Assembly: GCF_024756275.1 (NCBI RefSeq)
Contig: NZ_JANUGQ010000009.1
Span: 62,001-126,000, forward strand
Length of the DNA stretch: 64,000 nucleotides
Direction of reading: 5' to 3'
Source: Streptomyces pyxinae
GTDB taxonomy: Bacteria; Actinomycetota; Actinomycetes; Streptomycetales; Streptomycetaceae
Positions 52,714 to 63,317 of the stretch are shown in pieces. Under the pieces are notes generated by a model. The model saw only the letters and a list, made by a program, of their open reading frames with translations. It was not told the origin of the DNA and searched no databases. Both the position numbers and the translations under genes were made by a program. Position 1 is the first letter of the stretch; every line of letters begins with the position of its first letter.

Positions 52714-53928
52714 TCAATCCCGTTCCGCGAGGCGCTTGCGGCGCCAGAGGACGAGCGGCAGCGCGCCGGCCAGGCCCAGCGCACCCGGGCCGGCCGCGGC
52801 GGCAGCGGCGGCGCTCAGCCCCTGCTGCGCGAAGGTGTCCGGCTCGGGCAGGGTGGCCCAGCGGGTGGCCGGCCAGGCGACCACGATCGCGCGCCCCACG
52901 ACGTTCCCGTTCGGGACGGTGCCGTTGCCCTCCAGGTCCTGGTGGTACCGGGAGTCCAGGGAGTTCTGGCGGTTGTCGCCCATCACCCAGATCCGGCCCT
53001 CGGGCACCTTGATCGGGCCGAACGGCTGGTCGTCGCAGGGGGTGGAGCCGGGGTAGATGTACGAGGACTCCTCCAGCGGCTTGCCGTTGACGACGACCTT
53101 GCCGCCCTTCTTGCAGCTCACGGTGTCCCCGCCGACCGCGATGACCCGCTTGATCAGGTCCTTCTCGTCGGAGGAGGGCATCAGGCCGATCCAGCCCAGG
53201 AACCGCTGGAGCGGGTTGGGGTCGGGGGTCGGCTCGTTCTCCAGCCAGTGGCCCGGGTCGTTGAAGACGACGACCTCACCGCGCTGCGGCTCGGAGCCGA
53301 ACCAGGGCGTCAGCTTGTCCACCAGCACCCGGTCCCCGCGCTGCAGGGTGTTCATCATCGAATCCGACGGGATGGAGAACGCCTGCACCAGGAAGGTCTT
53401 GATCAGCAGCGCGAGCACCAGCGCGATACCGATCAGCAGCGGAAGTTCCTTCCAGAACGACCGCTGTTTCTTGGCTCCGCGCCGCTCACCGTCCTCCGGC
53501 CCGTCCGTGGCCTCGGCGCCCTCGGCACCCTCTGCGCCCCCGGAGCCGTGGCCGCCACCCCGGTGGCCGCCGTCGCCGTGGCCGCCTGCGCCATGGGGGC
53601 CGTCCCCGGGGCCGCCGAAGCCCCCACCGCCATGGCCGCCGCCATGGCCGCCGGCTCCGGATCCACCGGGTCCGCCCGCGCCACCGGCGCCGTCCCCGGA
53701 GCCGTACGCGCCGGGGCCGTACGTACCGGCGTCGTACGCGCCGGCGTCGTAACCGGTGGTGTGTCCGCCCGCGCCGCCGGATGCGCGGCCGCCGTCAGCG
53801 GGGCCGGTCACGTCCACGAGGGGCTCGGGTGACGCGCCGGCGGAACCGGGAGACCGCCCGGCGAACCGCCCCGGCCTCTTCTCGGGCTCGTCTCGTCCGG
53901 ATCGAGCGCCGACCGCCAAATCCCCCAC
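52714..53928 (-). CDS. sipY: Type I signal peptidase (SipY-like) with Gly/His-rich N-terminus
   Basis: A 404-residue signal peptidase. Residues 1-145 are Gly/Ala/His-rich (GGHGGGHGGGGFGGPG) and cytoplasmic. Then the helix LPLLIGIALVLALLIKTFLV, the catalytic Ser in SIPSDSMMNTL, the Lys in LIKRVIAVGGD and the box E RIWVMGDNRQNSLDSR. A C-terminal helix follows (AAAAAAAGPGALGLAGALPL). GTG 53928 has AGGAG five bases upstream; GTG 53934 overlaps that site. The first 134 bases lie inside the 3' end of sipX in another frame. Confidence 0.88.
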   Translation of the reverse strand: MGDLAVGARSGRDEPEKRPGRFAGRSPGSAGASPEPLVDVTGPADGGRASGGAGGHTTGYDAGAYDAGTYGPGAYGSGDGAGGAGGPGGSGAGGHGGGHGGGGFGGPGDGPHGAGGHGDGGHRGGGHGSGGAEGAEGAEATDGPEDGERRGAKKQRSFWKELPLLIGIALVLALLIKTFLVQAFSIPSDSMMNTLQRGDRVLVDKLTPWFGSEPQRGEVVVFNDPGHWLENEPTPDPNPLQRFLGWIGLMPSSDEKDLIKRVIAVGGDTVSCKKGGKVVVNGKPLEESSYIYPGSTPCDDQPFGPIKVPEGRIWVMGDNRQNSLDSRYHQDLEGNGTVPNGNVVGRAIVVAWPATRWATLPEPDTFAQQGLSAAAAAAAGPGALGLAGALPLVLWRRKRLAERD

Positions 53929-54940
53929 ATCCACTCCTCAGTCCGTACAACCGCCCGCCCCACATCAGGGGAAGGCCCACCACTCCCATAACGAGCGGGA
54001 GTTCCGCAGGGGTCGGGAGCCGGATCAATCCATTGGGATTCCGGGGGACCACACTATGCGACGCACCGCCCGCCACCGCCGCGCCGCCCGGTGGGTCCGG
54101 AGCCGGAGTTCCGGAGGTCCCGGCCGCTCCGGCGGGCGGGTCCGGCACCGAGCCGAAGGTGTCCCGCGCCTCCAGACCGCGCCAGTGGGCGAAGGGCCAG
54201 GCGATCACCACGGCCCGGCCCACCACCTGGTCCTCGGAGACCGTGCCCTGGTACTCCTCGTCCAGGTGGAAGCGCGAGTCGGCGGATCTCTCCCGGTGGT
54301 CGCCCATGACGAAGATCCGCCCGGGTGCCACCTTCACCTCGAAGGGAATGGTGGAGGGGACGTTGCCGGGGTGCAGATAGGGCTCGTCGAGGGGCGCGCC
54401 GTTGACGGTGACCCGGCCCGCCTTGTCGCAGCAGGCGACGGTGTCCCCGCCGACCGCGACCACCCGCTTGATCAGGTCCTGCTCGTCGTCGGAGGGGAGC
54501 AGGCCGATGGCGGCCAGTCCCTCCTTGATCTGCTTGACGCCGACCGGATCGTCCTTCTTCCGGGCGTTCTCCTGCTGGAGCCAGCCGCCGGGGTCCTGGA
54601 AGACGACGACGTCCCCGCGCTCCGGCTCGCCGCCGAACCACGGGGTCAGTTTGTCGACCAGCACCCGGTCGTCGACCCGGATGGTCTGCTCCATGGAGCC
54701 CGAGGGGATGACGAACGCCTGCACCAGAAAGGTCTTCAGGACCAGCGCGATCAGCAGGGCGACCGAGACCAGCAGCGGGATCTCCTTGATCGCCGAGCGC
54801 TGCCGGCGCCGCTTCACCTTGCGCGCCAGCCGCCGCCGTTCGGCACGTCCGGGCAGTGGCCGCCCGCCGTCGGTGGGCCGGGAGCCGGTGGGCAGCCGGG
54901 TGTCGGCCCGGTGACTGCCCTGTTTGCCGCGCCTACCCAT
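53795..54940 (-). CDS. sipX: Type I signal peptidase (SipX-like)
   Basis: A 381-residue signal peptidase. An Arg/Lys-rich N-terminus precedes the helix LLVSVALLIALVLKTFLVQA. The Ser is in VIPSGSMEQTI, the Lys in LIKRVVAVGGD and box E is RIFVMGDHRERSADSRFH. A C-terminal helix (ELPLVMGVVGLPLMWG) is followed by an unusual Arg-rich tail of about 50 residues that runs over the start of sipY in another frame. The ATG overlaps the sipW stop by eight bases. Loss of an earlier stop codon, or a frameshift, could explain the long overlap. Confidence 0.88.
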   Translation of the reverse strand: MGRRGKQGSHRADTRLPTGSRPTDGGRPLPGRAERRRLARKVKRRRQRSAIKEIPLLVSVALLIALVLKTFLVQAFVIPSGSMEQTIRVDDRVLVDKLTPWFGGEPERGDVVVFQDPGGWLQQENARKKDDPVGVKQIKEGLAAIGLLPSDDEQDLIKRVVAVGGDTVACCDKAGRVTVNGAPLDEPYLHPGNVPSTIPFEVKVAPGRIFVMGDHRERSADSRFHLDEEYQGTVSEDQVVGRAVVIAWPFAHWRGLEARDTFGSVPDPPAGAAGTSGTPAPDPPGGAAVAGGASHSVVPRNPNGLIRLPTPAELPLVMGVVGLPLMWGGRLYGLRSGCGGFGGRRSIRTRRAREEAGAVRRAVSRFRRRVTRAPRGRDRPR

Positions 54941-55946
54941 GGGCGCCCCCGCCCCGCCCGGCCGCGCCGTGGCCCGGCCCGGTCCCGGGCTCCGGTACGC
55001 GGTCGAAGGCGGCGGTCGGTTCCGGCGCGGACCAGTGGCCGACCGGCCAGCCGATCCAGTCGACGCGGCCGATCACCCGCTCCACCGGGACCATGCCGCC
55101 GCCCGGGGAGCCCAGCAGGTCGCGGGAGTCGTGGGAGCGGTCGCGGTGGTCGCCCATCATCCAGAGGGTGCCGTCGGGTACGACGATGTCGAAGGCCACC
55201 CGGGAGGGGGCGTCCCCGGGGTGGACGTACGGCTCGGTCACCGGGGTGCCGTTCACCTCGATCCGGCCCGTCCGGTCGCAGCACGTGACCCGGTCGCCCC
55301 CCACTCCGACGACCCGTTTCACGAAGTGGGTCACGGGCGGCTCGGCGAGGCCGACGGCCGCGGCGGCGTCCCGGAGCAGTCCGGTGACCGGATTCCGCTC
55401 GGGCGGCTGCTGGATGAAGGAGTCTGTGCCGTCGAAGACCACCACGTCTCCTCGTGCGGGCCGGGAACCGGAACGGTATGCCACCTTGTTGACGAGAACC
55501 CGGTCCCCCACGTTCAGTGCCGGCTCCATGGAGCCGCTCGGGATCTGGAACGGCTGCACCAGGAAATGGCTGACGAGCAGCAGGGACACGGCACAGACGG
55601 CGCCGATGAGCCCGGCCCCGCGCCAGGAGCGCAGCGGCGGGAGGAAGCCGCCGGCCGCCCGGCGGCGGCCCTTCCGGCCCCCACGCTCACCGGTCGTACG
55701 GCTCATGGGCTCGCCCGGCTCCCGCCCCGCATGCTCACCCGCCGTACGGCTCACGGGCTCGTCCGGCGACCGGTCGCGGCCCCCGGCACCGTCCGGCTCC
55801 CGGCCCTCCGGGGAGCCACCCGCCGTACGGCTCGCGGGCCCGCCCGGCGACCGTTCCGGGGCTCCGGCACCGGAACGCACGGAGCGCGGCCGCTCCTCCG
55901 GTTCGGAGGGGCGGCCGCGCTCGGTGTGCTGTGCTTCGGTGTCCAT
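54933..55946 (-). CDS. sipW: Type I signal peptidase (SipW-like)
   Basis: A 337-residue signal peptidase. The first ~100 residues are Arg/Glu/Gly/Pro-rich with repeats PASRTAGGSPEGREP, EPVSRTAGEHAGREP and EPMSRTTGERGG. The helix GLIGAVCAVSLLLVSHFLVQ is followed by Ser in QIPSGSMEPAL, Lys in FVKRVVGVGGD and box E TLWMMGDHRDRSHDSR. It ends with GHGAAGRGGGAHG and lacks the C-terminal helix present in its paralogues, as described for SipW of S. lividans. It starts the sipW-X-Y unit, 57 bases downstream of the rplS stop. Confidence 0.9.
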   Translation of the reverse strand: MDTEAQHTERGRPSEPEERPRSVRSGAGAPERSPGGPASRTAGGSPEGREPDGAGGRDRSPDEPVSRTAGEHAGREPGEPMSRTTGERGGRKGRRRAAGGFLPPLRSWRGAGLIGAVCAVSLLLVSHFLVQPFQIPSGSMEPALNVGDRVLVNKVAYRSGSRPARGDVVVFDGTDSFIQQPPERNPVTGLLRDAAAAVGLAEPPVTHFVKRVVGVGGDRVTCCDRTGRIEVNGTPVTEPYVHPGDAPSRVAFDIVVPDGTLWMMGDHRDRSHDSRDLLGSPGGGMVPVERVIGRVDWIGWPVGHWSAPEPTAAFDRVPEPGTGPGHGAAGRGGGAHG

Positions 55947-56003
55947 CGGGGGAAGAGCCTATCCGGCCACCCGGTGAACCCGGTCGCGTGTGTGAGCCGG
56001 AGC

Positions 56004-56354
56004 TCAGTTGTCGCGCTTCTCCTTGACCTTGGCGGCCTTGCCGCGCAGCTCGCGGAGGTAGTACAGCTTGGCGCGACGGACGTCACCGCGGGTGATCAGC
56101 TCGATCTTCTCGAAGATCGGGCTGTGCACCGGGAAGGTGCGCTCGACGCCGACGGAGGCGGAGACCTTGCGGACCGTGAAGGTCTCGCGGACGCCCGCGC
56201 CCTGGCGGCGGATGACGACGCCCTTGAACTGCTGGATACGGGAGCGGTTGCCCTCGATCACGCGGACGTGGACGTTCACGGTGTCGCCGGGGCGGAACGC
56301 CGGGACGTCGGAGCGCAGCGAAGCGGCGTCGACGGAGTCGAGCAGGTGAGACAT
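56004..56354 (-). CDS. rplS: 50S ribosomal protein L19
   Basis: A 116-residue L19. Typical segments are [60 protein letters not shown] and [18 protein letters not shown] 56354 has GAGGAAG about nine bases upstream. It follows trmD after 129 bases and precedes the signal peptidase genes. Confidence 0.97.
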   Translation of the reverse strand: MSHLLDSVDAASLRSDVPAFRPGDTVNVHVRVIEGNRSRIQQFKGVVIRRQGAGVRETFTVRKVSASVGVERTFPVHSPIFEKIELITRGDVRRAKLYYLRELRGKAAKVKEKRDN

Positions 56355-56483
56355 GATGTTCTGCTTCCTCGCCGATGCCACAGGTCATCGGCGGAATGTC
56401 GTGAGACGTAGGAGTGCCGTTCGCGTCGGACGGGCGTCGTGTCCCCCTGTGGCAGGGGCGCACGCCGGACGCACAGCAGCGGC

Positions 56484-57305
56484 CTATTCTTCCACGGCCC
56501 CCGGCCTGCGCCAAAATCGGCCGCCGGGCTCCGGGGCCCAGCCGAGCAGGGAGAGGATCTCCCGGTCCTTCTTGTCGAACGCCGCCGGCTCGCAGCGTTC
56601 GAGCAGATCGGGCCGGTTGCGGGCGGTGCGGCGCAGGGCCTCGTCCTTCCGCCAGCGGGCGATCTTCCCGTGGTGTCCGCTGAGCAGCACCTCCGGGATG
56701 TCCCGGCCGCGCCACTCGGGCGGCTTGGTGTAGACGGGGCCCTCCAGCAGATTGGCCATGGCGCCGGGGGCGAAGGAGTCGTCCCGGTGCGACTCGGCGT
56801 TGCCGAGGACACCGGGCAGCAGCCGCGCCACGGCCTCGGTGACGACCAGGACGGCCGCCTCGCCGCCGGCCAGGACGTAGTCGCCGATGGAGACCTCGTA
56901 CACGGGCATCCGGGTGGCGTACTCGTCGATCACCCGGCGGTCGATGCCCTCGTAGCGGGCGGGGGTGAAGATCAGCCAGGGCCGCTCGGAGAGTTCGACG
57001 GCGAGTTCCTGGGTGAAGGGCCGCCCGCTGGGGGTGGGGACGACGAGTACGGGGTCGTGGGCGCCCGTCTCGTAACCGTCGGCGAGCAGGTCGTCGAGCG
57101 CCTCGCCCCAGGGGCCGGTCTTCATGACCATGCCCGGGCCGCCGCCGTACGGGGTGTCGTCCACGGTGTTGTGCCGGTCGTGGGTCCAGTCCCGCAGGTC
57201 GTGGACGTGCACGCCCAGCTGTCCACGGGCCCGGGCCTTGCCGACCAGCGAGACGTTCAGCGGTTCCAGGTACTCGGGGAAGATCGTGACGACGTCGAGG
57301 CGCAT
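56484..57305 (-). CDS. trmD: tRNA (guanine-N1)-methyltransferase
   Basis: A 273-residue SPOUT methyltransferase that makes m1G37 in tRNA. Conserved segments are [30 protein letters not shown], the knot region FTPARYEGIDRRVIDEYA, SIGDYVLAGGEAAVLVV and HYTKPP-type YTKPPEWRGRDIPEVLLSGH. Its ATG overlaps the rimM stop by one base. Confidence 0.97.
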   Translation of the reverse strand: MRLDVVTIFPEYLEPLNVSLVGKARARGQLGVHVHDLRDWTHDRHNTVDDTPYGGGPGMVMKTGPWGEALDDLLADGYETGAHDPVLVVPTPSGRPFTQELAVELSERPWLIFTPARYEGIDRRVIDEYATRMPVYEVSIGDYVLAGGEAAVLVVTEAVARLLPGVLGNAESHRDDSFAPGAMANLLEGPVYTKPPEWRGRDIPEVLLSGHHGKIARWRKDEALRRTARNRPDLLERCEPAAFDKKDREILSLLGWAPEPGGRFWRRPGAVEE

Positions 57306-58084
57306 CAGCGAGCGCCCCCGCCGGTCCCGGGCTCCGTCCCCCGGTCCGTACCCGGGTCCGTCATCCGGCCCGTCCCTCGGTCCGTCTCCCGGTCTCCCGG
57401 GTCCGCGGCCGTGCTCCCGGTCCCGGCCGCACCCCCGGCCGCGTCCGTGCCGTCGCCCGCACCCGGGCGCTCGTCCGCGCCCCGGCCCTTGCCGGCGCCC
57501 TGGTCCTCGCCCGCGCCCCGGTCCTCGCCGGCGTCACCGTGCGGCTCCGTGTCCCGCGCGGAGGCGATCTCGGCGCGGTCGTCGATGAGACCGGGGGGCG
57601 GAGCGATCACCGCCTGCTGTGCGGACAGGTCGATGTCGGTGACGATCTCCTCGACGAACGGGATCAGCACCTCGCTCCCGTCCGGGCGCTCCACCACGAA
57701 CAGGTCCTGGTAGGGCAGATGACTGATCTCGGTGATCCGTCCGACGACGGTGCCGTCGGCGAGCAGCACATCGAGGTCGACGAGCTGGTGGTCGTAGTAC
57801 TCGTCGGGTTCCTCGGGCCGTTCCTCGGGGTCGACGTCCGCGATCAGCAGGGTGTTGCGCAGCGCCTCGGCGGCGTTGCGGTCGCGGACGCCCGCGAAGC
57901 GCAGCAGCAGCCGTCCGCTGTGCACCCGCCCGGTCTCGATGGTGAGCGGCCCCGCGGCGGCCGGATCCGTGGTGAGTACGGCGCCGGGGGCGAGCCGCAG
58001 CTCGGGCTCGTCCGTCCGGACCTCGACGGTGACTTCACCCTTGATGCCGTGGGCCCGGCCGACCCGGGCGACTACCAGCTGCAC
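57305..58084 (-). CDS. rimM: Ribosome maturation factor RimM with C-terminal extension
   Basis: A 259-residue RimM. The N-terminal domain ([40 protein letters not shown]) and the PRC-barrel ([29 protein letters not shown]) are complete by about residue 175. The remaining ~80 residues are Asp/Gly/Arg-rich repeats ([40 protein letters not shown]), roughly doubling the usual tail. GTG 58084 has AAGGAGAG about nine bases upstream. It assists 16S processing and 30S assembly near S19. Confidence 0.94.
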   Translation of the reverse strand: MQLVVARVGRAHGIKGEVTVEVRTDEPELRLAPGAVLTTDPAAAGPLTIETGRVHSGRLLLRFAGVRDRNAAEALRNTLLIADVDPEERPEEPDEYYDHQLVDLDVLLADGTVVGRITEISHLPYQDLFVVERPDGSEVLIPFVEEIVTDIDLSAQQAVIAPPPGLIDDRAEIASARDTEPHGDAGEDRGAGEDQGAGKGRGADERPGAGDGTDAAGGAAGTGSTAADPGDRETDRGTGRMTDPGTDRGTEPGTGGGAR

Positions 58085-58229
58085 TGCTCTACCGCTCTCC
58101 TTCTCCGGAAACTGCCGGAACCAGCGAAACTTCCCACGGAACACCGGGACCGACGGGACCCGGGCCCGGATACGCCACGGGCCGGGGCGGGCCGCAGCCC
58201 TCCCCGGCCCGTGCCGGTGTTCAACGTGC

Positions 58230-58469
58230 TCAGCGGACGTGGTCCACGTCGACCAGGTCGACGCGGATTCCCCGACCGCCGAGGGCACCCACGACCGTGC
58301 GCAGGGCGCGTGCGGTGCGGCCGTTGCGGCCGATCACCTTGCCGAGGTCGTCGGGGTGCACCCGGACCTCCAGCACCCGCCCGCGGCGCAGGTCGCGCGA
58401 GGCGACCTGCACATCGTCGGGGTTGTCGACGATGCCCTTCACAAGGTGTTCGAGAGCCTCGTCGAGCAT
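58230..58469 (-). CDS. khpA: KH-domain RNA-binding protein KhpA
   Basis: A 79-residue single KH domain with the GxxG RNA-binding loop [20 protein letters not shown]. Small proteins of this kind bind RNA broadly, often with KhpB. The gene starts at ATG 58469, two bases after the rpsP stop, and sits in the usual rpsP-khpA-rimM-trmD-rplS order. Confidence 0.95.
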   Translation of the reverse strand: MLDEALEHLVKGIVDNPDDVQVASRDLRRGRVLEVRVHPDDLGKVIGRNGRTARALRTVVGALGGRGIRVDLVDVDHVR

Positions 58470-58471
58470 GC

Positions 58472-58915
58472 TCAGCCCTCGGTCGACTCGGTGGACGCGC
58501 CCTCGGCCTCGTCCGCCTTCTTGTCGGCCTTCTTGGCCTTCGGGGTGATGGCCTCACCCTTGCTGTCGTCACCCTCGAGCGCCTTGGCGAAGGCGTCGAA
58601 GGAGGCACGCTTGTCCTCCTTGGTCGCCGGGGCCAGCAGCGGCTTCTCCGGGGCGGGCAGGCCCTTGGCCTTCTGCCAGTCGCCGGTGAGCTTCAGGATG
58701 GCGAGAACCGGCTCGGTCGGCTGGGCGCCGACGGACAGCCAGTACTGCGCGCGCTCCGAGTCGACCTCGATGCGCGAGGGGTTCTGCACCGGGTGGTACA
58801 GACCGATCTCCTCGATGGCCCGGCCGTCACGGCGGGTACGGGAGTCGGCGACGACGATGCGGTAGTGAGGCGAACGGATCTTGCCCAGACGCTTCAGCTT
58901 GATCTTGACTGCCAC
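58472..58915 (-). CDS. rpsP: 30S ribosomal protein S16
   Basis: A 147-residue S16. The conserved core is [40 protein letters not shown] and [19 protein letters not shown]. The C-terminal ~60 residues form a Lys/Glu/Ala-rich extension ([20 protein letters not shown]), longer than in E. coli (82 residues) and usual in actinomycetes. GTG 58915 has CAGGAGA about nine bases upstream. It opens the minus-strand rpsP-khpA-rimM-trmD-rplS cluster. Confidence 0.96.
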   Translation of the reverse strand: MAVKIKLKRLGKIRSPHYRIVVADSRTRRDGRAIEEIGLYHPVQNPSRIEVDSERAQYWLSVGAQPTEPVLAILKLTGDWQKAKGLPAPEKPLLAPATKEDKRASFDAFAKALEGDDSKGEAITPKAKKADKKADEAEGASTESTEG

Positions 58916-59070
58916 GGGTGTGGTGTCTCCTGGTCTTGACGTGGGTGGGCACAACGACATGCCACGTGGGGTTGTGGTACTCGCGTGCCCGATGGACGCG
59001 TCAGCCGGAGGAGAGAGGGGTCCTGTGCGACTGTCGAGTACAGCAGGCCATTGTGCCACACCGCGCGAGG

Positions 59071-59664
59071 TCACCCCGCCGCGCCCACCTTTTCCGGGAT
59101 CCGGAACGGCTTGCCGCAGCCGCCGCACATGATGGGCGCCTGGGCGAGCACCGACGGGACGACCCGTACGTTGCGCCCGCAGTCGCAGACGGCCTTGACG
59201 CGCACACCGCCGCCGGACGAGCCGTGCCGGGCGGCCGGCCCCCGGAAGGAGCGCTTGGTGTCGGCGGCCGTCGCCACCGTGTGGGCCCGGAGGGCGCGGT
59301 GCAGCCGCTCCATCGTGGGGCGGTAGCGGCGCTTGGCCTCGGGGTTGAGTGTGACCAGGGAGAAGCCGCTGCTCGGGTGCGGCTCCTCGGAGTGGTCCAG
59401 GCCCATCTCCTCGGCGATCGCCAGAAATCTGCGGTTGTGGTAGCGGCCGGCGCGGGAGGTGTCGCGGACACCCCGGGCGGCGGCGATGCCGTGGACTGCC
59501 TCGTGGAGGAGTCGTTCGAAGGAGAGCTCGGCGCCACAGGCGGACGAGGACTCTCCGATCAGGGCTTCGGGCGCGGCGAGATCCGGCAGCTCGGGGTGGT
59601 GCCGCTGAATGTCGGCCCACGCCTGTGCCAGCTCTGCGGCGAGAACAGGTGGTGTCGTGCTCAC
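59071..59664 (-). CDS. SprT-like zinc metallopeptidase-type protein with C-terminal zinc ribbon
   Basis: A protein of about 197 residues. The HExxH-type motif [14 protein letters not shown] is followed by [16 protein letters not shown], which in SprT-like proteins provides the third zinc-ligand region. The C-terminal [18 protein letters not shown] with [10 protein letters not shown] looks like a four-cysteine zinc ribbon. SprT/Spartan-like domains cut DNA-crosslinked proteins in eukaryotes; the bacterial role is unclear. GTG 59664 ([12 protein letters not shown]) is chosen; ATG 59700 would add 12 residues. Confidence 0.75.
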   Translation of the reverse strand: MSTTPPVLAAELAQAWADIQRHHPELPDLAAPEALIGESSSACGAELSFERLLHEAVHGIAAARGVRDTSRAGRYHNRRFLAIAEEMGLDHSEEPHPSSGFSLVTLNPEAKRRYRPTMERLHRALRAHTVATAADTKRSFRGPAARHGSSGGGVRVKAVCDCGRNVRVVPSVLAQAPIMCGGCGKPFRIPEKVGAAG

Positions 59665-60213
59665 GTCGTGACAACGAGCCGGGGCGGTATCGGGTTCCAT
59701 TCCGGGGCATCCCAAATAATTTGCACGTACCAGTCAGTCGGTACAGTCGGCATGGTTCCGGGTCCGCGGCCGGTCCTTCGCGCCGCGTGCGGGATGTCCG
59801 CACGGCCCGCACCTGGGTGGTGCGTTCGGCGCGCGCGCCGAGCGCCCGCGAACCCTCACGTACGCCGGGAGGCGACGGGTTCCGGGCAGGGGAAAGCCCC
59901 GGCTGCGAGCCGCCGTCGGCGCACGGGGCGACAGTACCGCCGGGCGGCTCCGGCGCGCTGCCCGGACCGGCTGCCATGGCGGGATTCGCTCCGCGCCTCC
60001 ACTATGGGAGATGTTCGCGCCGGGCCCACGGGAGACGCTGGTACGCGCCCGGGGGCGCACGACCGGGGCACGCAAGCATTCACTTCCCACCCCTGGACTT
60101 GGGGACGGATGCGGAGTTCCCTGGCTTACGGGGAGTGCGCGCGCGAACACGGGGGCTGTCCATCAGGGCTACAGACGCACAGGAGCAATTCTCGGCGGAT
60201 TGGGGCGCTTTCG
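59665..60213. promoter_or_regulatory. Divergent region with operator-like inverted repeats
   Basis: An 11-bp inverted repeat CAAATAATTTG at 59713-59723 is one of the few AT-rich spots in the window. GTACCAGTCAGTCGGTAC at 59727-59744 has GTACC/GGTAC arms; CAGTC and AGTCGG recur to about 59750. They lie 50-85 bases upstream of the SprT-like gene. The rest of the 549-base gap, which also contains the methyltransferase promoter, shows no gene. Confidence 0.55.
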
Positions 60214-61074
60214 ATGACACCTATGCTCGTCCGGCACCACCCCCTCCCTGGCTCGGTCCCTCCGGCGGACGGGCCCGGCCGCGCCCGCGACTGGGCGGAG
60301 ATCCAGGAACGCATGCTGGTACCGCTCTACGAGGCGGTCTACCAGCATCTGGACGTCGGCACCGGTACGCGGCTCCTGGGCGTCGAATGCGGTTCGGGAC
60401 TCGCCCTCCTGATGGCGGCGGCGCGCGGCGCGCAGGTCACCGGCGTGGACACCGACCACGCGCGGGTGGACCTGGCGCGCGAGCGGCTGCTCCCCGACTC
60501 CGGTGGCGCCGGGCGGCGCCGGGGCGGTACGCGGCTGCTGTACGGCGCCCCGGCCGACCTGGCGGAGGCCACCGACCCGGCCCGCCCGTACAACCTGGTC
60601 ACCGCCTTCCAGCCGATCGGCTGCACACCCGGTGACTCCGAGGGGCTGGTCCCCGCCCTGGGGGCGGCCGTGCGCCAGGCCGAGCGGGGCAGCGCGGTGG
60701 TGCTGGCCGGCTGGGGGCCGCCGGAGCGATGCGCCACCTCGGCGGTGCTGCGGGTGGCGGGCCGGCTGACCGAGCGGCTGCGCACCGGGACGACCTGGCG
60801 GCCGGCGCTCCGGGACGACCTGGAGGAGGTGGCCGCCAGGGCGGGGCTGAAACCCGACGGTTCCGGGCGGGTGGCCTGCCCCTTCGGCTACGCGGACCTG
60901 GCCAGCGCGGTACGCGGGCTCTTCTCGACCGGGCTCTACGACGCGGCGATACGGGCGTCGGACCAGGCCACCGTGGAGAAGGAGGTCGTGGAGGCGCTGC
61001 ATCCGCACATCCGGCCGGACGGCACGGTCTGGATGCCGAACGTCTTCCGCTATCTGGTCGCCCGCATCCCCTGA
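60214..61074 (+). CDS. SAM-dependent methyltransferase-like protein
   Basis: A 286-residue protein with a class I methyltransferase fold. The SAM loop is LLGVECGSGLALLMAAARGA and strand 2 is VTGVDTDHARVDLARERL. YNLVTAFQPIGCTPGDSEGL resembles motif IV, and GSAVVLAGWGPPERCATSAV matches the following strand. It keeps the Glu in place of the more usual Asp in motif I (VECGSG). The substrate is unknown. ATG 60214 is used. It is the only plus-strand gene between 44.2 kb and the window end. Confidence 0.8.
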   Translation: MTPMLVRHHPLPGSVPPADGPGRARDWAEIQERMLVPLYEAVYQHLDVGTGTRLLGVECGSGLALLMAAARGAQVTGVDTDHARVDLARERLLPDSGGAGRRRGGTRLLYGAPADLAEATDPARPYNLVTAFQPIGCTPGDSEGLVPALGAAVRQAERGSAVVLAGWGPPERCATSAVLRVAGRLTERLRTGTTWRPALRDDLEEVAARAGLKPDGSGRVACPFGYADLASAVRGLFSTGLYDAAIRASDQATVEKEVVEALHPHIRPDGTVWMPNVFRYLVARIP

Positions 61075-61305
61075 CCCGGTCCGCCCCGCCCCGGTCCGGC
61101 CCCGGTCCGGTCCGGCATGACCGCCGGCCCGGCATGATCACCGGGCAAGGGGATGCCGACCCGGGGCGCACGGCCGGGGGCGCCCGTCCGGGTACGCGTC
61201 CCGGTGGCCCCCGCCCCGGCGCAGGCGTACGGCCCCGCACGCGGAACGGAGCCGTGCGGGCCGTACGGGCGATACCGCGACGCGCGAGGTATCGGCCCAC
61301 CGACG

Positions 61306-61369
61306 GGTCGGCACATACGGCGATCGGCACATACGGCGGTCGGCACACGCGGCAGTCGGTACACACGGC
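61306..61369. repeat. Four 16-bp tandem units in a convergent gap
   Basis: Units at 61306, 61322, 61338 and 61354 read GGTCGGCACATACGGC, GATCGGCACATACGGC, GGTCGGCACACGCGGC and AGTCGGTACACACGGC; more diverged copies continue to about 61405. They lie in the 396-base gap between the convergent methyltransferase and ffh genes, in which no gene was seen. Confidence 0.8.
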
Positions 61370-61470
61370 GGCCGGCGCACCCCACAGTTCGGTGCATACG
61401 CCGCGAGGGGCGCCCATCCACCCGGACGGACACCCCTCGCCGTGCTCGCCGGGACGGGCCCGGCAGGGCC

Positions 61471-63021
<1,551 letters not shown>

Positions 63022-63317
63022 GGCGGTCGCGGATCCTCGGGTGTAGGTGGCGGGCGGACAGTCGCCCACCAGGGTATCCGGACGGCCGGGATACGGATCC
63101 TCGCCCGTCCGAATCGGTTACGGACCCGGCCCCGGCCGGGCCGTGCGCGGGGCCGCGGGGACCCGGTCGAGTACCCCGGCGCACGGCGGCGCGCGGCGGG
63201 AGCGGAGGCGGGCGCACGGTGGCGCGCGCCCGTCCGGGCCGGCGCTCCGGGGCGGCGCTCCGGGGCGTGCCGGCCGGCGCTCCGGGGCGTGCCGGGTCGC
63301 CGTCACGGCCGGCCGGG
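63022..63317. other. Gap between glnD and ffh with short repeats
   Basis: The 296 bases hold repeats of GGCGCTCCGGGGCG (63239, 63252 and 63274, the last two followed by TGCCG). CGCGCGG-type runs also occur, but no gene. They likely include the ffh promoter and the glnD 3' end. The repeated units carry inverted CCGGGG/CCGGC arms and may act in termination. Confidence 0.5.

Noticed and set aside
58918..60213. In-frame extension upstream of the methyltransferase at 60214
   Set aside because: It would run antisense through the SprT-like gene and has no domain similarity; the ATG at 60214 gives a normal methyltransferase N-terminus.
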